From AP-15 sp963787425 (GTDB lineage Bacteria; Pseudomonadota; Alphaproteobacteria; ATCC43930; CGMCC-115725), in assembly GCA_963787425.1 (NCBI GenBank), contig CAWBCV010000007.1, forward strand, positions 310,001 to 374,000: DNA of 64,000 bases, given 5' to 3'. The notes beneath the pieces are model-generated. The model worked only from the letters and a program-made list of their open reading frames with translations. It did no database searches and was not told where the DNA came from. The position numbers and the translations under genes were made by a program. This document shows, one piece after another, positions 8,354 through 17,679 of the stretch (positions within the stretch are counted from its first letter, which is position 1; every line of letters starts with the position of its first letter).

Positions 8354-9478
8354 TTGGCAGCGGATGAGCACGCCGCAGTTGCGGCGCAGACCGATAGCTA
8401 TTTCCTGAAGACCAAGGCGATCGTCGGACATTTCGGGGATCGCCCGGCGACTTATGCGGTGTTCATGCGACGCCCGGTGATTTGCGCACCGCGGTTCGCG
8501 ATCGAGTTTCTCGAAAAGATGGCGGCCGAGCGTGGCCTGAATTTCGATATCGAGCTCAGCCACCCCGAGGGGAGCTGGGTCGGCGCCGGCGACCCGATCT
8601 TTTATATCGGCGGTTCGCTGTTCCATCTCGTCGATCTCGAAACCGTGCTGCTGCAGACGCTGGGGCCCACCTGCGTCGCCGCCTACAATGCCTATGCGAT
8701 GTGCGCCGATTTGCCGAAGGTCGCTTTCATGGCCATGGACGCCCGGCATTGTGCCGGCGCCGAAATGGCGGCGATGATGGCCTACGCCGCTGCCGTCGGC
8801 TCGGCGGTGGCGCAACGCGAAACCGGCGCAGTCGGGTTTGTCGGCGGCGCCGCCGATGCGACCGCCGGGTTTTTCGGGCAGGAGAGAGGCCTTGGGACGA
8901 TGCCGCACGCGCTCATCGGCTATGCCGGCTCGACCGTGCGCGCGGCAGAAATGTTCCGCGAGGTCTTTCCGGACGAGCCGATGACCGTGCTGGTCGATTA
9001 TTTCGGCCACGAATTGTCGGACGCCGTGGCGGTGGCCAGGCGCTTCCCGGACCTCGCGGCAGCTGGCGGTCTCGCCGTCCGCATCGATACTCCCGGGAGC
9101 CGTTATTGCGAGGGGCTCGACCCTACCCGCTCGTATGAGGTGCTGGAGCGTCATGCGCCGCATGCGATCCGCGGCTACCGCACCGAGGAGGAACTGCGCC
9201 ACCTCGTCGGCACCGGAGTGTCCGCCGCCGCGATTTGGCTTTTGCGCCGGACCTTGGACGAGGCGGGGTTCACGGCCGTCAAGATCGTTGCAAGCTCCGG
9301 CTTTGGCCCGGCGAAATGCCGCATGATGGCCGCCGCGGATGCGCCGATCGACACGATCGGCACCGGCTCCTACCTCCCCGAGCTGTGGAGCGAGACCTAC
9401 GCGACGGCCGACATCATTGCCTATGACGGCGTGCCGATGGTCAAGGCAGGACGCGAGTTCCTGCTGCGCAAGCGTTGA
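8354..9478 (+). CDS. pncB: Nicotinate phosphoribosyltransferase
   Basis: A 374-residue protein of the NAPRT/quinolinate phosphoribosyltransferase fold. It opens with the TDSYFLKTK motif and has FVGGAADATAGFFGQERGLG, GTMPHALIGYAG, VLVDYFGHELSDAV, VRIDTPGSRYCEGLDP and the phosphate-binding C-terminal region IVASSGFGPAKCRMM and DTIGTGSYLPE. The enzyme makes nicotinate mononucleotide in NAD salvage. The frame begins with TTG at 8354, seven bases after the DAHP synthase stop. A decayed second copy of the last third lies at 10963-11254. Confidence 0.85.
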   Translation: MAADEHAAVAAQTDSYFLKTKAIVGHFGDRPATYAVFMRRPVICAPRFAIEFLEKMAAERGLNFDIELSHPEGSWVGAGDPIFYIGGSLFHLVDLETVLLQTLGPTCVAAYNAYAMCADLPKVAFMAMDARHCAGAEMAAMMAYAAAVGSAVAQRETGAVGFVGGAADATAGFFGQERGLGTMPHALIGYAGSTVRAAEMFREVFPDEPMTVLVDYFGHELSDAVAVARRFPDLAAAGGLAVRIDTPGSRYCEGLDPTRSYEVLERHAPHAIRGYRTEEELRHLVGTGVSAAAIWLLRRTLDEAGFTAVKIVASSGFGPAKCRMMAAADAPIDTIGTGSYLPELWSETYATADIIAYDGVPMVKAGREFLLRKR

Positions 9479-9537
9479 ACGGGTGCATCAACGTCCGCCG
9501 ACAGCGCACACCTCGATTTGATTTCGTACCCAAGTGC

Positions 9538-10800
9538 TCAGGCCGCCTGCTGGGTTGTTGGAGGCGCCATTTCGTCTGTCGATGACCGGCTGGCAACTAA
9601 GCGCTTCAATAGCGACTTTTCTCGAATGTAGTCGGCGAGCGTCCAAACCGTCTGCCGTCCACCCCTACCCAAGGCCACCCGCGTCCGGCCTTGGCCATCC
9701 ACGATCGGCTTACCCGACGGGTCAATTTCGGCGTGACCGAGACTTGGGATCCAGTCCGGATTGTACCGGCTCCAATCGATTGAAGCGATCTCAGTGAGTA
9801 CGGTTTCCCGCTCGTCAGATGTCAAGTTATCCCTTAGTCGAACAATCAGATCGTGGAACACCAAGCCCAACGCTTGCCACCCTGCTGAACTCAGATGGAT
9901 ACTGTCTCGCTCTCCGAAGCGTTGGCCCATTCGCGTCGATAGGCCTTCGAGTAACAAATCTAATTGCTTCAGAAAATGTTCGCGTGTTGCGGGGGTGAGA
10001 TTGGGTTTCTGGGGATTATACTTATCATCCATCTGAACGATCTTGCCTTCTGTCGTGCCGCGGACAAACCGCCGCAGAACCTGTTGTACTACTATCGCTG
10101 TGCTCCTTTTCCCCAAACTAGCTGCTCGCTTCTCCATACCACCCGCTCTCTGAATAACCGGGAGATTACCGACCTCATTGGTTAAAATCGTATAGATGTC
10201 ACTACGATCCAATGCCAATGCGTGTGCTTTGCTCACAGATGTCTGCTTAAAGTTCATGTCGTGAAAAAGCTGTCCCAGCTCCTCTAACGTCAGTTGGCCT
10301 CGCAATTCCCTCGGCGCGAACATAGTTACACCGAAGGTAAAACCCCGAATGTCTTCGGGGTTCCTGTCGTAAACATCGAGAACACCGGACACGCGGGCTA
10401 GACCATCCAACAGGACACGCGTGTTACGACTCGAAAGGTCCACATGAACTATGCCGACATCGGGATCCACGGAAGGGTCTCGGCCTTGCAGACTTTCAAA
10501 CCGCGCTGGCGATGTCATCCCGACAGAAATCGCAGGATATCCACCAATGTAGAACCGCCTCGGCCCCAGACGATCGTTCGTATAATCGGCGGTTCCGATT
10601 CGACGTTGTGGGGTCGTTTTTCTTTGAATATATTCGTACATCTCCCTCAAGTGGGCTGGGAGCAGTTTCCAATATTCACCACGGGGATCATGTCCAAGGA
10701 ATTGCTCAAGATCAGCTGGACTAATAGTGGTCTGATAGATGTTCAGGTCTGGGCCGTGCTCGCCACGAATGCAAGGTACGGGTAGGCTCATTACCGGCAT
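9538..10800 (-). CDS. DndB-like / DGQHR-domain orphan protein
   Basis: A 420-residue protein whose layout resembles DndB-type DGQHR proteins: an N-terminal LPVPCIRGEHGPDLNIYQTT strand, a central VDLSSRNTRVLLDGLARVSG in the place of the INDGQHR motif, GQLFHDMNFKQTSVSKAHAL in the place of the FxDLNxxxxxxxKSL helix, and DRSDIYTILTNEV after it. DndB controls the DNA phosphorothioate operon in Dnd systems. No dndCDE genes are present, so the role here is unknown. The frame stays open to 10941, but the ATG at 10800 has a GAGG ribosome site six bases before it and starts just ahead of the conserved strand. It has moderate GC and lies between two copies of pncB 3' sequence. Confidence 0.55.
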   Translation of the reverse strand: MPVMSLPVPCIRGEHGPDLNIYQTTISPADLEQFLGHDPRGEYWKLLPAHLREMYEYIQRKTTPQRRIGTADYTNDRLGPRRFYIGGYPAISVGMTSPARFESLQGRDPSVDPDVGIVHVDLSSRNTRVLLDGLARVSGVLDVYDRNPEDIRGFTFGVTMFAPRELRGQLTLEELGQLFHDMNFKQTSVSKAHALALDRSDIYTILTNEVGNLPVIQRAGGMEKRAASLGKRSTAIVVQQVLRRFVRGTTEGKIVQMDDKYNPQKPNLTPATREHFLKQLDLLLEGLSTRMGQRFGERDSIHLSSAGWQALGLVFHDLIVRLRDNLTSDERETVLTEIASIDWSRYNPDWIPSLGHAEIDPSGKPIVDGQGRTRVALGRGGRQTVWTLADYIREKSLLKRLVASRSSTDEMAPPTTQQAA

Positions 10801-10962
10801 TTTGCACCTCGATAAAAGGTTGACGTCCGCTGCAGATAAGACAGACGAACCTCCATTATCGTGATTCCCGTAATCAGTCAACTGGTGTTCACAATTTTTC
10901 CTGCGGGGAATTGGTCGAAACGAGGTTGGACCCTTCAGCATGACGATAGCACCCCACCAAGA

Positions 10963-11254
10963 TGGGCGAAGTGTCGGAAACGGAATTTTCCGCGGCGGCG
11001 ATCTGGCTGTTGCAGCAAACCCTCGACGAAGCCTGCTTTCGCGGTATCAAAATCGTCGCGAGTTTGGGGTTTGGCCGGGGAAATGTCGGATGATGGCCGC
11101 CGCAAATGCGCCTATCGACACGATCGGCACCGGCTCCTACCTGCCCGAGCTGCGGAGCGGGACGTGCGCGACCGCCGATATCATCGCCTATGACGGCGTC
11201 CCGATGGTCAAGGCCGGCCGCGAGTTCCTGCTGCGCAAACGCAAAGACGAATAA
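10963..11254 (+). pseudogene. Decayed duplicate of the pncB 3' end
   Basis: This stretch aligns with 9200-9478 of pncB. SAAAIWLLQQTLDEACFRGIK is read in one frame, IVASLGFG follows with a frame slip near 11075-11090, and the other frame continues MMAAANAPIDTIGTGSYLPE and on to MVKAGREFLLRKR. By eye roughly four in five bases match, so the copy is old. Everything upstream of the last third is missing, replaced by the DndB-like gene and its flanks. No function is expected. Confidence 0.8.
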
Positions 11255-11373
11255 CGCGGGACTTTCGAGTCGATACAGCTTTCCCGGATGACAAGTGCGT
11301 GCCCCCCGGCTAGGCTGGCATATTGGGAACAAGAAGAGCGGAACAAACCGCCCTTGACGATCTGGGAGGTCGC

Positions 11374-12785
11374 CATGGCAGAAATTCGCCCGATGGTCGG
11401 GTCGAGCACTACCCGCCGGTCACGTTCTCGGACGCAAGCTCGACAGCATCCCGTTCAGCGGCTACCACGTATTGATAATCGGCGTCCTTGCCCTCGTCGG
11501 CTTTATCGAGGGTTATGATCTCGTGATGACCGGCTCGCTCCTGGTGCTCGCCAAGGGCCCGCTGCACCTGACCGACACCGACATCCGTTGGCTCGCTGTC
11601 GGCCCGACCTTTATGCTGTGCATCGGCGGCTTTGCGGCGTCGACCGTATCCGATCACTGGAGCCGCAAGGCGATCATGATGATCGGCGTGATCGCTACCA
11701 CATTTTTCACACTGCTGATCCCGCTGGTGCAAACCGCCGAGCAGCTGATCATCGTGCGTCTGCTGACGGGCCTTGGCGCAGGCAGCGCGGTCTCGGCGGC
11801 GTTCCCGATCGCCGCTGAATTGATGCCGGCGCAGCACCGCCGCACCTACGGGGCCATCTATGAGATGGCGCTGGCCGCCTCCTTTACGGTGGTGCCGTTC
11901 ATCGGCGGCCTCCTCGCCGGCAACGAATACGCATTTCGATTTCTGGCATTACCAGGCGGGCTGGCGATCACCGTCGTGCCGGTGCTGATTTATTTCGTGC
12001 TCCCGGAAAGCCCGCGCTGGTACCTGCGCAAAGGTCGGCCGCAGACCGCTGTCGACATCGTCAATCTGATCATCCGTCGCGCCGGCGGCCGGGTATCGCC
12101 GCTGACGGTGGAGGCGCTCGGCGATCACCACGAAGCCGCCCGCGAGCAGCTGCCGCCCTATTGGGCGTTGTTCGCACGTGGTCAAATCCGCTGGACCACC
12201 GTCGGTATTCTGAGCGGCGTGTGCGCCGGGACCGCTTATTTCCTGATTTCGGTGCTGCTGCCGAAGGCGCTGAACGATCAGGGCTTTGCCTTGAGCGCGA
12301 GCTTAGGATTGACCTCTATCGTCTATGCGGCGAGCTTCTTTGGGAAGGGTTTCACCGGCTTCCTGATGGAGATCATCGGGCGGCGTTGGACGATCGCTTA
12401 TGCGCTCACCGGATCGCTGCCGGGCCTCGCGCTGATGCTGCTGGCGCATCGCGCGGGGGACTTTGCGGGCGTGGCGATGGTCGCGGGAGGGTTGATCCTC
12501 GGCTTCACCGTGCTGTCGGCCTTCACCGCCACCCGCGTCTATCTCTCCGAGCAGTTCCCGACAGCGTTGCGAGGACGCGGCCAGCCCTTCGGCGAGTTGA
12601 CCGCGCGGCTGTTCGCCGGGGTGCTGGCGCCGTTTCTGATGGAACCGCACACCGGCTCGGCGCCGATATTTTTCGGTACGATTTTGGTCGTCGTGGCAAT
12701 CGGCGCCTTTATCCCGCTGGCCTTCGGCCGCGAGACCGTCGGCCAGCTCGAAACGGTGACCGAAGGAGTACCGGCGCTGGCCTGA
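11374..12785 (+). CDS. MFS transporter, first of a tandem pair (N-terminal frameshift)
   Basis: A major facilitator protein with about 12 membrane segments. After loop 2 comes SDHWSRKAIMM in the place of the usual DRxGRR motif, and PESPRWYLRKG follows segment 6 as in sugar/aromatic-acid porters. The ATG at 11374 (MAEIRPMVG) with a GGGAGG site aligns with the start of the next gene, but one base is missing near 11411, so AGHVLGRKLDSIPFSGYH is one frame away from it. Either the gene is broken, the base is an assembly error, or translation starts inside, with TTG at 11472 opening the downstream frame. The substrate is unknown. Confidence 0.75.
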
Positions 12786-12843
12786 CGGGGGATCGGAGAC
12801 TGAGGCGAGCGGAAAAAGCCGCCGCCAAAATCGGGAGGAAACG

Positions 12844-14253
12844 ATGGCCCAAATCCATCCGGTCGGCCGTTTGACAACACCGGCCGGCCATGTGCTCGGC
12901 CGCAAGCTCGACAGCATCCCGTTCAGTCCCTACCACATGATGCTGATCGCCGTGCTGGCCCTTGTCGGCTTCGTCGACGGCTACGACCTTGTCATGACCG
13001 GCTCGCTCCTGGTGCTGGCGAAGCAGCCGTTGCATCTCACCCCCGAAGATATTCGTTTTCTGGCCATAGCCTCGACGATGATGATTTGCGTCGGCGGCTT
13101 CATCGCGTCGACTATTTCAGATCATTGCAGCCGCAAGACCGTCATGCTGATCGGCGTGGCCGGGATAACCTTCTTCACGCTCCTGATCCCAGTGGTGCAG
13201 ACTGCCGAGCAGCTGATCATCGTGCGTCTGCTGACCGGACTTGCAGGTGGCTTTGCCGTCTTTGCGCCATTCCCGATCGCCGCCGAGTTGATGCCGGCAC
13301 GGCATCGGCGCACCTTCGGCGCCGTCTATGAGATGGCGCTTGCCTGCTCGTTCGCCGTGCTGCCTTTAGTAGGCCGTCTGTTCGCCGACAGTCCGAACGC
13401 TTTCCGGCTGATGGCGCTGCCTGGCGGGCTCGCTTTCTTCGTCATGCCCGCGCTGATCTATTTCCTGATCCCGGAAAGCCCGCGCTGGTATTTGCGCAGA
13501 GGCCTCGCTGCGGCGGCGGTCGACACCGTCAACCGGATCATCCGTGGAGCCGCCAGCCGGGTTCCGCCCCTGGCGGTTGCAGGGCTCGGGGGCATCGGTG
13601 AGACGGCGCGCGAAGAGCTGCCGCCCTATCGGGCGTTGTTCCACCGCGGGCAACTGCGCTGGACGGCAATCGGGATTTCGAGCTATGTCTTCGCCGGCAC
13701 CGCATTTTTTCTGATCTCGGTCCTGTTGCCGAAGGCTCTGGTCGATCAGGGCGGCGCCGTAACCCTGAGCTTTGGCGTGACCTCGCTGGTATTCGCCGCG
13801 AGCATACCGGGAAAGGGCTTCACCGGCTTCTTGATGGAGATCATCGGGCGACGCTGGACGATCTTCTATGCCCTCGCCGGCTCGCTGCCCGGCCTTTTCC
13901 TGATGATGATGGCGCATCGAGCAGGACCCTACGCGACGGTGGTGCTGGTCACCGGCGCGCTGATGACCGGCTTTACCGCTCTGTCGGCGGCGACTGCCTT
14001 CCGGATCTACCTCTCCGAGCAATTTCCGACGGCGCTGCGCGGACGCGGACATGCCTTTGGCGAGTCGACGGGGCGGATCTTTTCGGGAGTGCTGGCGCCC
14101 TTCCTAATGGCGCCGCACACGGCCTCCCCGGCGATCTTCTTCGGCACGATATTGGTAGTGGTGACGATCGGCGCCTTCATCCCGCTGGTCTTTGGCCGGG
14201 AGACCGTGGGGCAACTCGAAACGGTCACCGAAGGAGCTCCGGCGCTGGCTTGA
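12844..14253 (+). CDS. MFS transporter, second of a tandem pair
   Basis: A 469-residue, 12-segment major facilitator permease and a close paralogue of the preceding protein along its whole length; both share GYDLVMTGSLLVLAK, TAEQLIIVRLLTGL and GKGFTGFLMEIIGRRWTI. It has SDHCSRKTVML in loop 2-3 and PESPRWYLRRG after segment 6. The ATG at 12844 follows GGGAGGAAACG, a good ribosome site. The 58-base gap to the first copy suggests one transcript. By family it would move a small organic anion or sugar with protons. The pair probably arose by tandem duplication. Confidence 0.85.
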   Translation: MAQIHPVGRLTTPAGHVLGRKLDSIPFSPYHMMLIAVLALVGFVDGYDLVMTGSLLVLAKQPLHLTPEDIRFLAIASTMMICVGGFIASTISDHCSRKTVMLIGVAGITFFTLLIPVVQTAEQLIIVRLLTGLAGGFAVFAPFPIAAELMPARHRRTFGAVYEMALACSFAVLPLVGRLFADSPNAFRLMALPGGLAFFVMPALIYFLIPESPRWYLRRGLAAAAVDTVNRIIRGAASRVPPLAVAGLGGIGETAREELPPYRALFHRGQLRWTAIGISSYVFAGTAFFLISVLLPKALVDQGGAVTLSFGVTSLVFAASIPGKGFTGFLMEIIGRRWTIFYALAGSLPGLFLMMMAHRAGPYATVVLVTGALMTGFTALSAATAFRIYLSEQFPTALRGRGHAFGESTGRIFSGVLAPFLMAPHTASPAIFFGTILVVVTIGAFIPLVFGRETVGQLETVTEGAPALA

Positions 14254-14510
14254 AGCGGGAGCGCACCTAACGCCGATAGACAAAGCCGCCACTGAGTCTC
14301 GCGCCTGAGTAACTGCCACTCGTCCCATCCGAATTCGGCGCCGCCACCGTGCCAGTGGCGGGTTTTGACTTGGCATCGGTGAGGGCGCTTCAGCATTTAT
14401 CCACAATTGCTCGCAAAAATTCGTCTGGGTGCGATGACGAGCAGTCAGCCGATTGGCGCAGGATGTGGCACATTGATGCCGGTGACCGATGAGACGGGGC
14501 GACTAGAGCG

Positions 14511-15596
14511 GTGACGTGGTCAGGTGGCTTGACGCCTCAGACAGATCTTGTCGAAGCGCCACCCGGCGAGATGCGCAAATCTGGCTCGAGGCGGCCGCCC
14601 GAGGAGATCGCCGGGCTGCCGCGGCTGCCGGCGCGATTCCTCGAACCGCCCGGTTTTGTGTGGGGCAGTTTTGCCGCGCCGGATGGGGCCAGGCTGCGTT
14701 GGGGCCATTTGCCGGTGACCAATCCCCGCGTCGAATGCGTGATGGTCGGTGGCTTTACCGAGTGCATCGAAAAATATTTCGAGACGACGGCCGACTTCGC
14801 GGCCCGCGGCCTGTCGGTGTGGTGTCTCGATTGGCGCGGGCAGGGCGGCTCCGAGCGTCCGCGGCGCTGGCCGAGCCGGCCGCGCCCGCGGCGCTACGAT
14901 CGCGACGCGAACGACCTCGCACTGTTCGCTAAGACACTGCCACTGCCCCGTCATCCGCGTCTGCTGATCGGCCACTCGATGGGGGGCGCGATCGCGCTCG
15001 TCTGCCTAAGGCAATCCCCGGGCCTCTTCGACGCGGCGATCTTGTCGGCGCCAATGCTCGGGATCCGCACCGGGGGCGTTCCGCGGCCTGTCGCCCGCTG
15101 CATCGCCGGCGCTGCCCGCGCGTCGGGTCTCGGCCTGTGTTTCGTCCCCGGAGCGGGCCCTTGGCGTCCCGATCGCATCCCATCGCCCGAAATCAGCCGC
15201 ACCTCGAGCGATCCCGAGCGTTGCCGCTTGCAATATGGCTGGTTTTCGGCGCGCGCCCAGCTGCGCGTCGATCAGCCGACCTATGGCTGGCTCGACGCTT
15301 CGCTTCGCCTCGTGCGGAGGATCAGCCGCCCCGAGTTTCTTGGCGAGATCCGCACACCGATCTTGCTCGCCAGCGCTGGGATCGAGGCTTTCGTCGATCC
15401 TGCGGCACATCATCGGGCGGCGAGGCTCTTGCCGGACAGCACCCTAGTCGAATTCCCGGACTCCAAGCACGAACCGTTTCTCGAGCGCGATCCGATCCGC
15501 AATCGCTGGCTCGATGCGATCAGCGGGTTTGTCGCGGAACGGCTGCCGAGCAAGCCTGCCGCAGCACCGGTTAACGAACCGGCGTCACCAACTTAG
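14511..15596 (+). CDS. Alpha/beta hydrolase, lysophospholipase (PldB) type
   Basis: A 361-residue serine hydrolase. SVWCLDWRGQGGSERP is the strand and loop before the nucleophile, LLIGHSMGGAIALVCLRQ carries the nucleophile Ser in GHSMG, and the catalytic Asp and His are expected around ILLASAGIEAFVDP and FPDSKHEPFLERD. This is the monoacylglycerol lipase/lysophospholipase L2 pattern, acting on acyl esters, probably in the cytoplasm since no signal peptide is seen. The GTG at 14511 is the first start in the frame; an ATG further in would shorten the N-terminus by about 20 residues. Its last four bases overlap the convergent regA gene. Confidence 0.8.
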   Translation: MTWSGGLTPQTDLVEAPPGEMRKSGSRRPPEEIAGLPRLPARFLEPPGFVWGSFAAPDGARLRWGHLPVTNPRVECVMVGGFTECIEKYFETTADFAARGLSVWCLDWRGQGGSERPRRWPSRPRPRRYDRDANDLALFAKTLPLPRHPRLLIGHSMGGAIALVCLRQSPGLFDAAILSAPMLGIRTGGVPRPVARCIAGAARASGLGLCFVPGAGPWRPDRIPSPEISRTSSDPERCRLQYGWFSARAQLRVDQPTYGWLDASLRLVRRISRPEFLGEIRTPILLASAGIEAFVDPAAHHRAARLLPDSTLVEFPDSKHEPFLERDPIRNRWLDAISGFVAERLPSKPAAAPVNEPASPT

Positions 15597-16201
15597 TTTC
15601 GCGGCGCGTGCTTCGACAGAATGCGCTGCAGTGTGCGGCGATGCATCTTGAGGCGGCGGGCGGTTTCCGACACGTTGCGGTCGCACAGCTCAAAAACCCG
15701 CTGGATGTGCTCCCAACGCACCCGGTCGGCTGACATGGGATCCTCGGGCGGTTCCGGAGTCCCGTCTTCCTGGGCAAGGAGGGCCCGCTCGACCGCGTCG
15801 GCGTCGGCCGGCTTCGGCAGATAATCGATCGCCCCAGCCTTGACCGCCGCGACCGCGGTCGCGATGTTGCCGTAGCCGGTCAGCATGACGATGCGGGCGC
15901 CCGGACGGGCCTGCTGCAACGCGGTGACGACATCGAAGCCGCGGCCGTCGCCCAGCCGCATGTCGACAACGGCGAAAGCCGGCAGCTGATCGGTCGCCGC
16001 GGCGATGCCGCCGGCGACGCTTTCGGCGGTCGTCACAACAAAGCCGCGGCGCTCCATTGCGCGTGCAAGGCGCTGGCAGAGCGGCGCGTCGTCGTCGACG
16101 ATCAGCAGCGTGCGTTCGGATTCCGGAAGCCCCTGCAGAGCCGCAGAGAGAGCGTCTGTTGCAGATGCAGAAGGGCGGTTCGGTCGGTCGCTAGTCTCCA
16201 T
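15593..16201 (-). CDS. regA: Redox response regulator, RegA/ActR/PrrA family
   Basis: A 202-residue two-domain protein. The receiver has LLIVDDDAPLCQRL, the phospho-acceptor in AVVDMRLGDG, VMLTGYG and the Lys in YLPKPADADAV. The C-terminal Fis-type helix-turn-helix, RVFELCDRNVSETARRLKMH and RRTLQRILSKHAPR, is the very conserved RegA DNA-binding motif. In alphaproteobacteria RegA controls respiration, carbon and nitrogen fixation and other redox-linked genes when phosphorylated by RegB. The gene overlaps the regB stop by 11 bases, so the pair is co-translated. Confidence 0.93.
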   Translation of the reverse strand: METSDRPNRPSASATDALSAALQGLPESERTLLIVDDDAPLCQRLARAMERRGFVVTTAESVAGGIAAATDQLPAFAVVDMRLGDGRGFDVVTALQQARPGARIVMLTGYGNIATAVAAVKAGAIDYLPKPADADAVERALLAQEDGTPEPPEDPMSADRVRWEHIQRVFELCDRNVSETARRLKMHRRTLQRILSKHAPRN

Positions 16202-17573
16202 GATCTTGCCTTTGACGCCGTCCGCGGCTCAATTCCGACGGGCGAAGCGTATGAGGGTGCGCCGCAGTGGGACGAAGTTTCTCCACCATCTCCAGATTGG
16301 CACGATTCCAGAAAATCGCAACATGCGCGCCGCCTTCCGGCAGATTATCGAATACCAGCCTCGCTCCGCTGCGCTCGAGCAGGCTCTGCGCGATGAAGAT
16401 GCCGAGCCCCATATGATCTGCAGCACCGGCACGCGTCGAGATGTAGGGCTCGCCGAGTCGGCCGAGCAGGTGCAGCGGGAACCCCGGTCCGTCATCGGCG
16501 ATCTCGACGGTAACCGCCGCCTTGTCCCAGAAAGTGGTGACGCTGACCTCGCGGCGGGCGAACTGGACCGCATTCTGAATGAGGTTGTTGACCCCATGCA
16601 TGATCTCGGGGCTGCGCCGCACGAGTGGCTCCTCGGGGCCGGGCTGTCCCGCCGTCGCGAAGATCAGCTTCACGCCTTCGTGTTGATGCTGCGCACCGGC
16701 AGTCTCGACCAGGGCTGAAATCGGCAGCCTTGTATAGGGCGAGCCGCCATCGTGCTCCGGCTGCCGCGCGAGCTCGGCGAGGATCCTGCGGCAGCGCTCT
16801 GATTGGCTCAACAACAGCGCGGCGTCCTCGGCATGCGGACTCTCCTCGGGCAGATCATGCACCAACTCCTTCGCGACGACCGCGATCGTCGCGAGCGGGC
16901 TGCCCAGCTCGTGCGCCGCCGCCGCGGCCAGCGCGCCGACGGCCGAAATGCGCTGCTCGCGGGCGAGCGCCAGCTGCGTCGCAGCCATCGCGTCACGCAG
17001 GCGCCGTGCCTCCTGCGCGACGCTCCAGGTATAGCTTCCGATGAAAACCGTCGCGAGCACCAGCGCCATCCAGATGCCGAACACCAGCTCGGGCGGAAAT
17101 ACCAGCGGTTCAGTGCGCCAGGGCAGAGGCATGTGCCACAGGGCGAGCACGGTGATCGCCGCCACGGCGAGGATCGAGAGCGCGATCACCGGGCGCCGCG
17201 ACAGGATCGTCGCGGCGACGGTCACCGGCGCGAGGATCAGAGTCGAGAACGGGTTCTGCAGACCGCCGGTCAGGTACAGCAGAATGGCGAGCTGCAGGAT
17301 GTCGTAGCCGAGGCACAGCGCGGCGTCTCTTTCGCCGAGGCGGGCCGCCGCTTGGCGCACCAGGATCAACACCACATTCAGCAGAGCCGAGCCGGCGACG
17401 ACTGCGAGCGCCGGAAAAAGGGGCAGGCGATACCCGAGGCCGTAATGCACGATCAGGATGGTGAGCGCCTGTCCGGCGATCGCGACCCAGCGGATCGGGA
17501 CCAGTGTGCGCAGGCTGATCCGGCCAAAGCCGGTGGCTGGCTCGCTCTCGGTGATGAGACTGGTGTCGCTCAC
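16191..17573 (-). CDS. regB: Redox sensor histidine kinase, RegB/ActS/PrrB family
   Basis: About 460 residues with six N-terminal membrane segments. The quinone-binding motif GGLQNPF lies in the membrane part as in RegB. The H-box is AVGALAAAAAHELGSPLATI, and the catalytic domain has NNLIQNAVQFA (N-box), ADDGPGFP (G1) and MGLGIFIAQSLLERSGA (G2). RegB senses the ubiquinone pool and redox state and phosphorylates RegA. The frame is open to 17642, but the GTG at 17573 has a GAGG ribosome site eight bases before it and matches family length. The redox-active cytoplasmic Cys of RegB was not found near the H-box, which may limit disulfide-based control. Confidence 0.9.
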   Translation of the reverse strand: MSDTSLITESEPATGFGRISLRTLVPIRWVAIAGQALTILIVHYGLGYRLPLFPALAVVAGSALLNVVLILVRQAAARLGERDAALCLGYDILQLAILLYLTGGLQNPFSTLILAPVTVAATILSRRPVIALSILAVAAITVLALWHMPLPWRTEPLVFPPELVFGIWMALVLATVFIGSYTWSVAQEARRLRDAMAATQLALAREQRISAVGALAAAAAHELGSPLATIAVVAKELVHDLPEESPHAEDAALLLSQSERCRRILAELARQPEHDGGSPYTRLPISALVETAGAQHQHEGVKLIFATAGQPGPEEPLVRRSPEIMHGVNNLIQNAVQFARREVSVTTFWDKAAVTVEIADDGPGFPLHLLGRLGEPYISTRAGAADHMGLGIFIAQSLLERSGARLVFDNLPEGGAHVAIFWNRANLEMVEKLRPTAAHPHTLRPSELSRGRRQRQDHGD

Positions 17574-17679
17574 CTGATGACCTCGTGACGGTTGTTGTAG
17601 TCCCCGGTCTCGCTGTTCCAAGTTCTGGCCGGGCGGTCCCATACTGGCCGAACTCCCGGCAACGAGTCATATAGGGGCG

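Noticed and set aside
16803..17588. 261-codon open frame antisense to regB
   Set aside because: Arg/Gln-rich, no domain, fully inside the conserved kinase gene.
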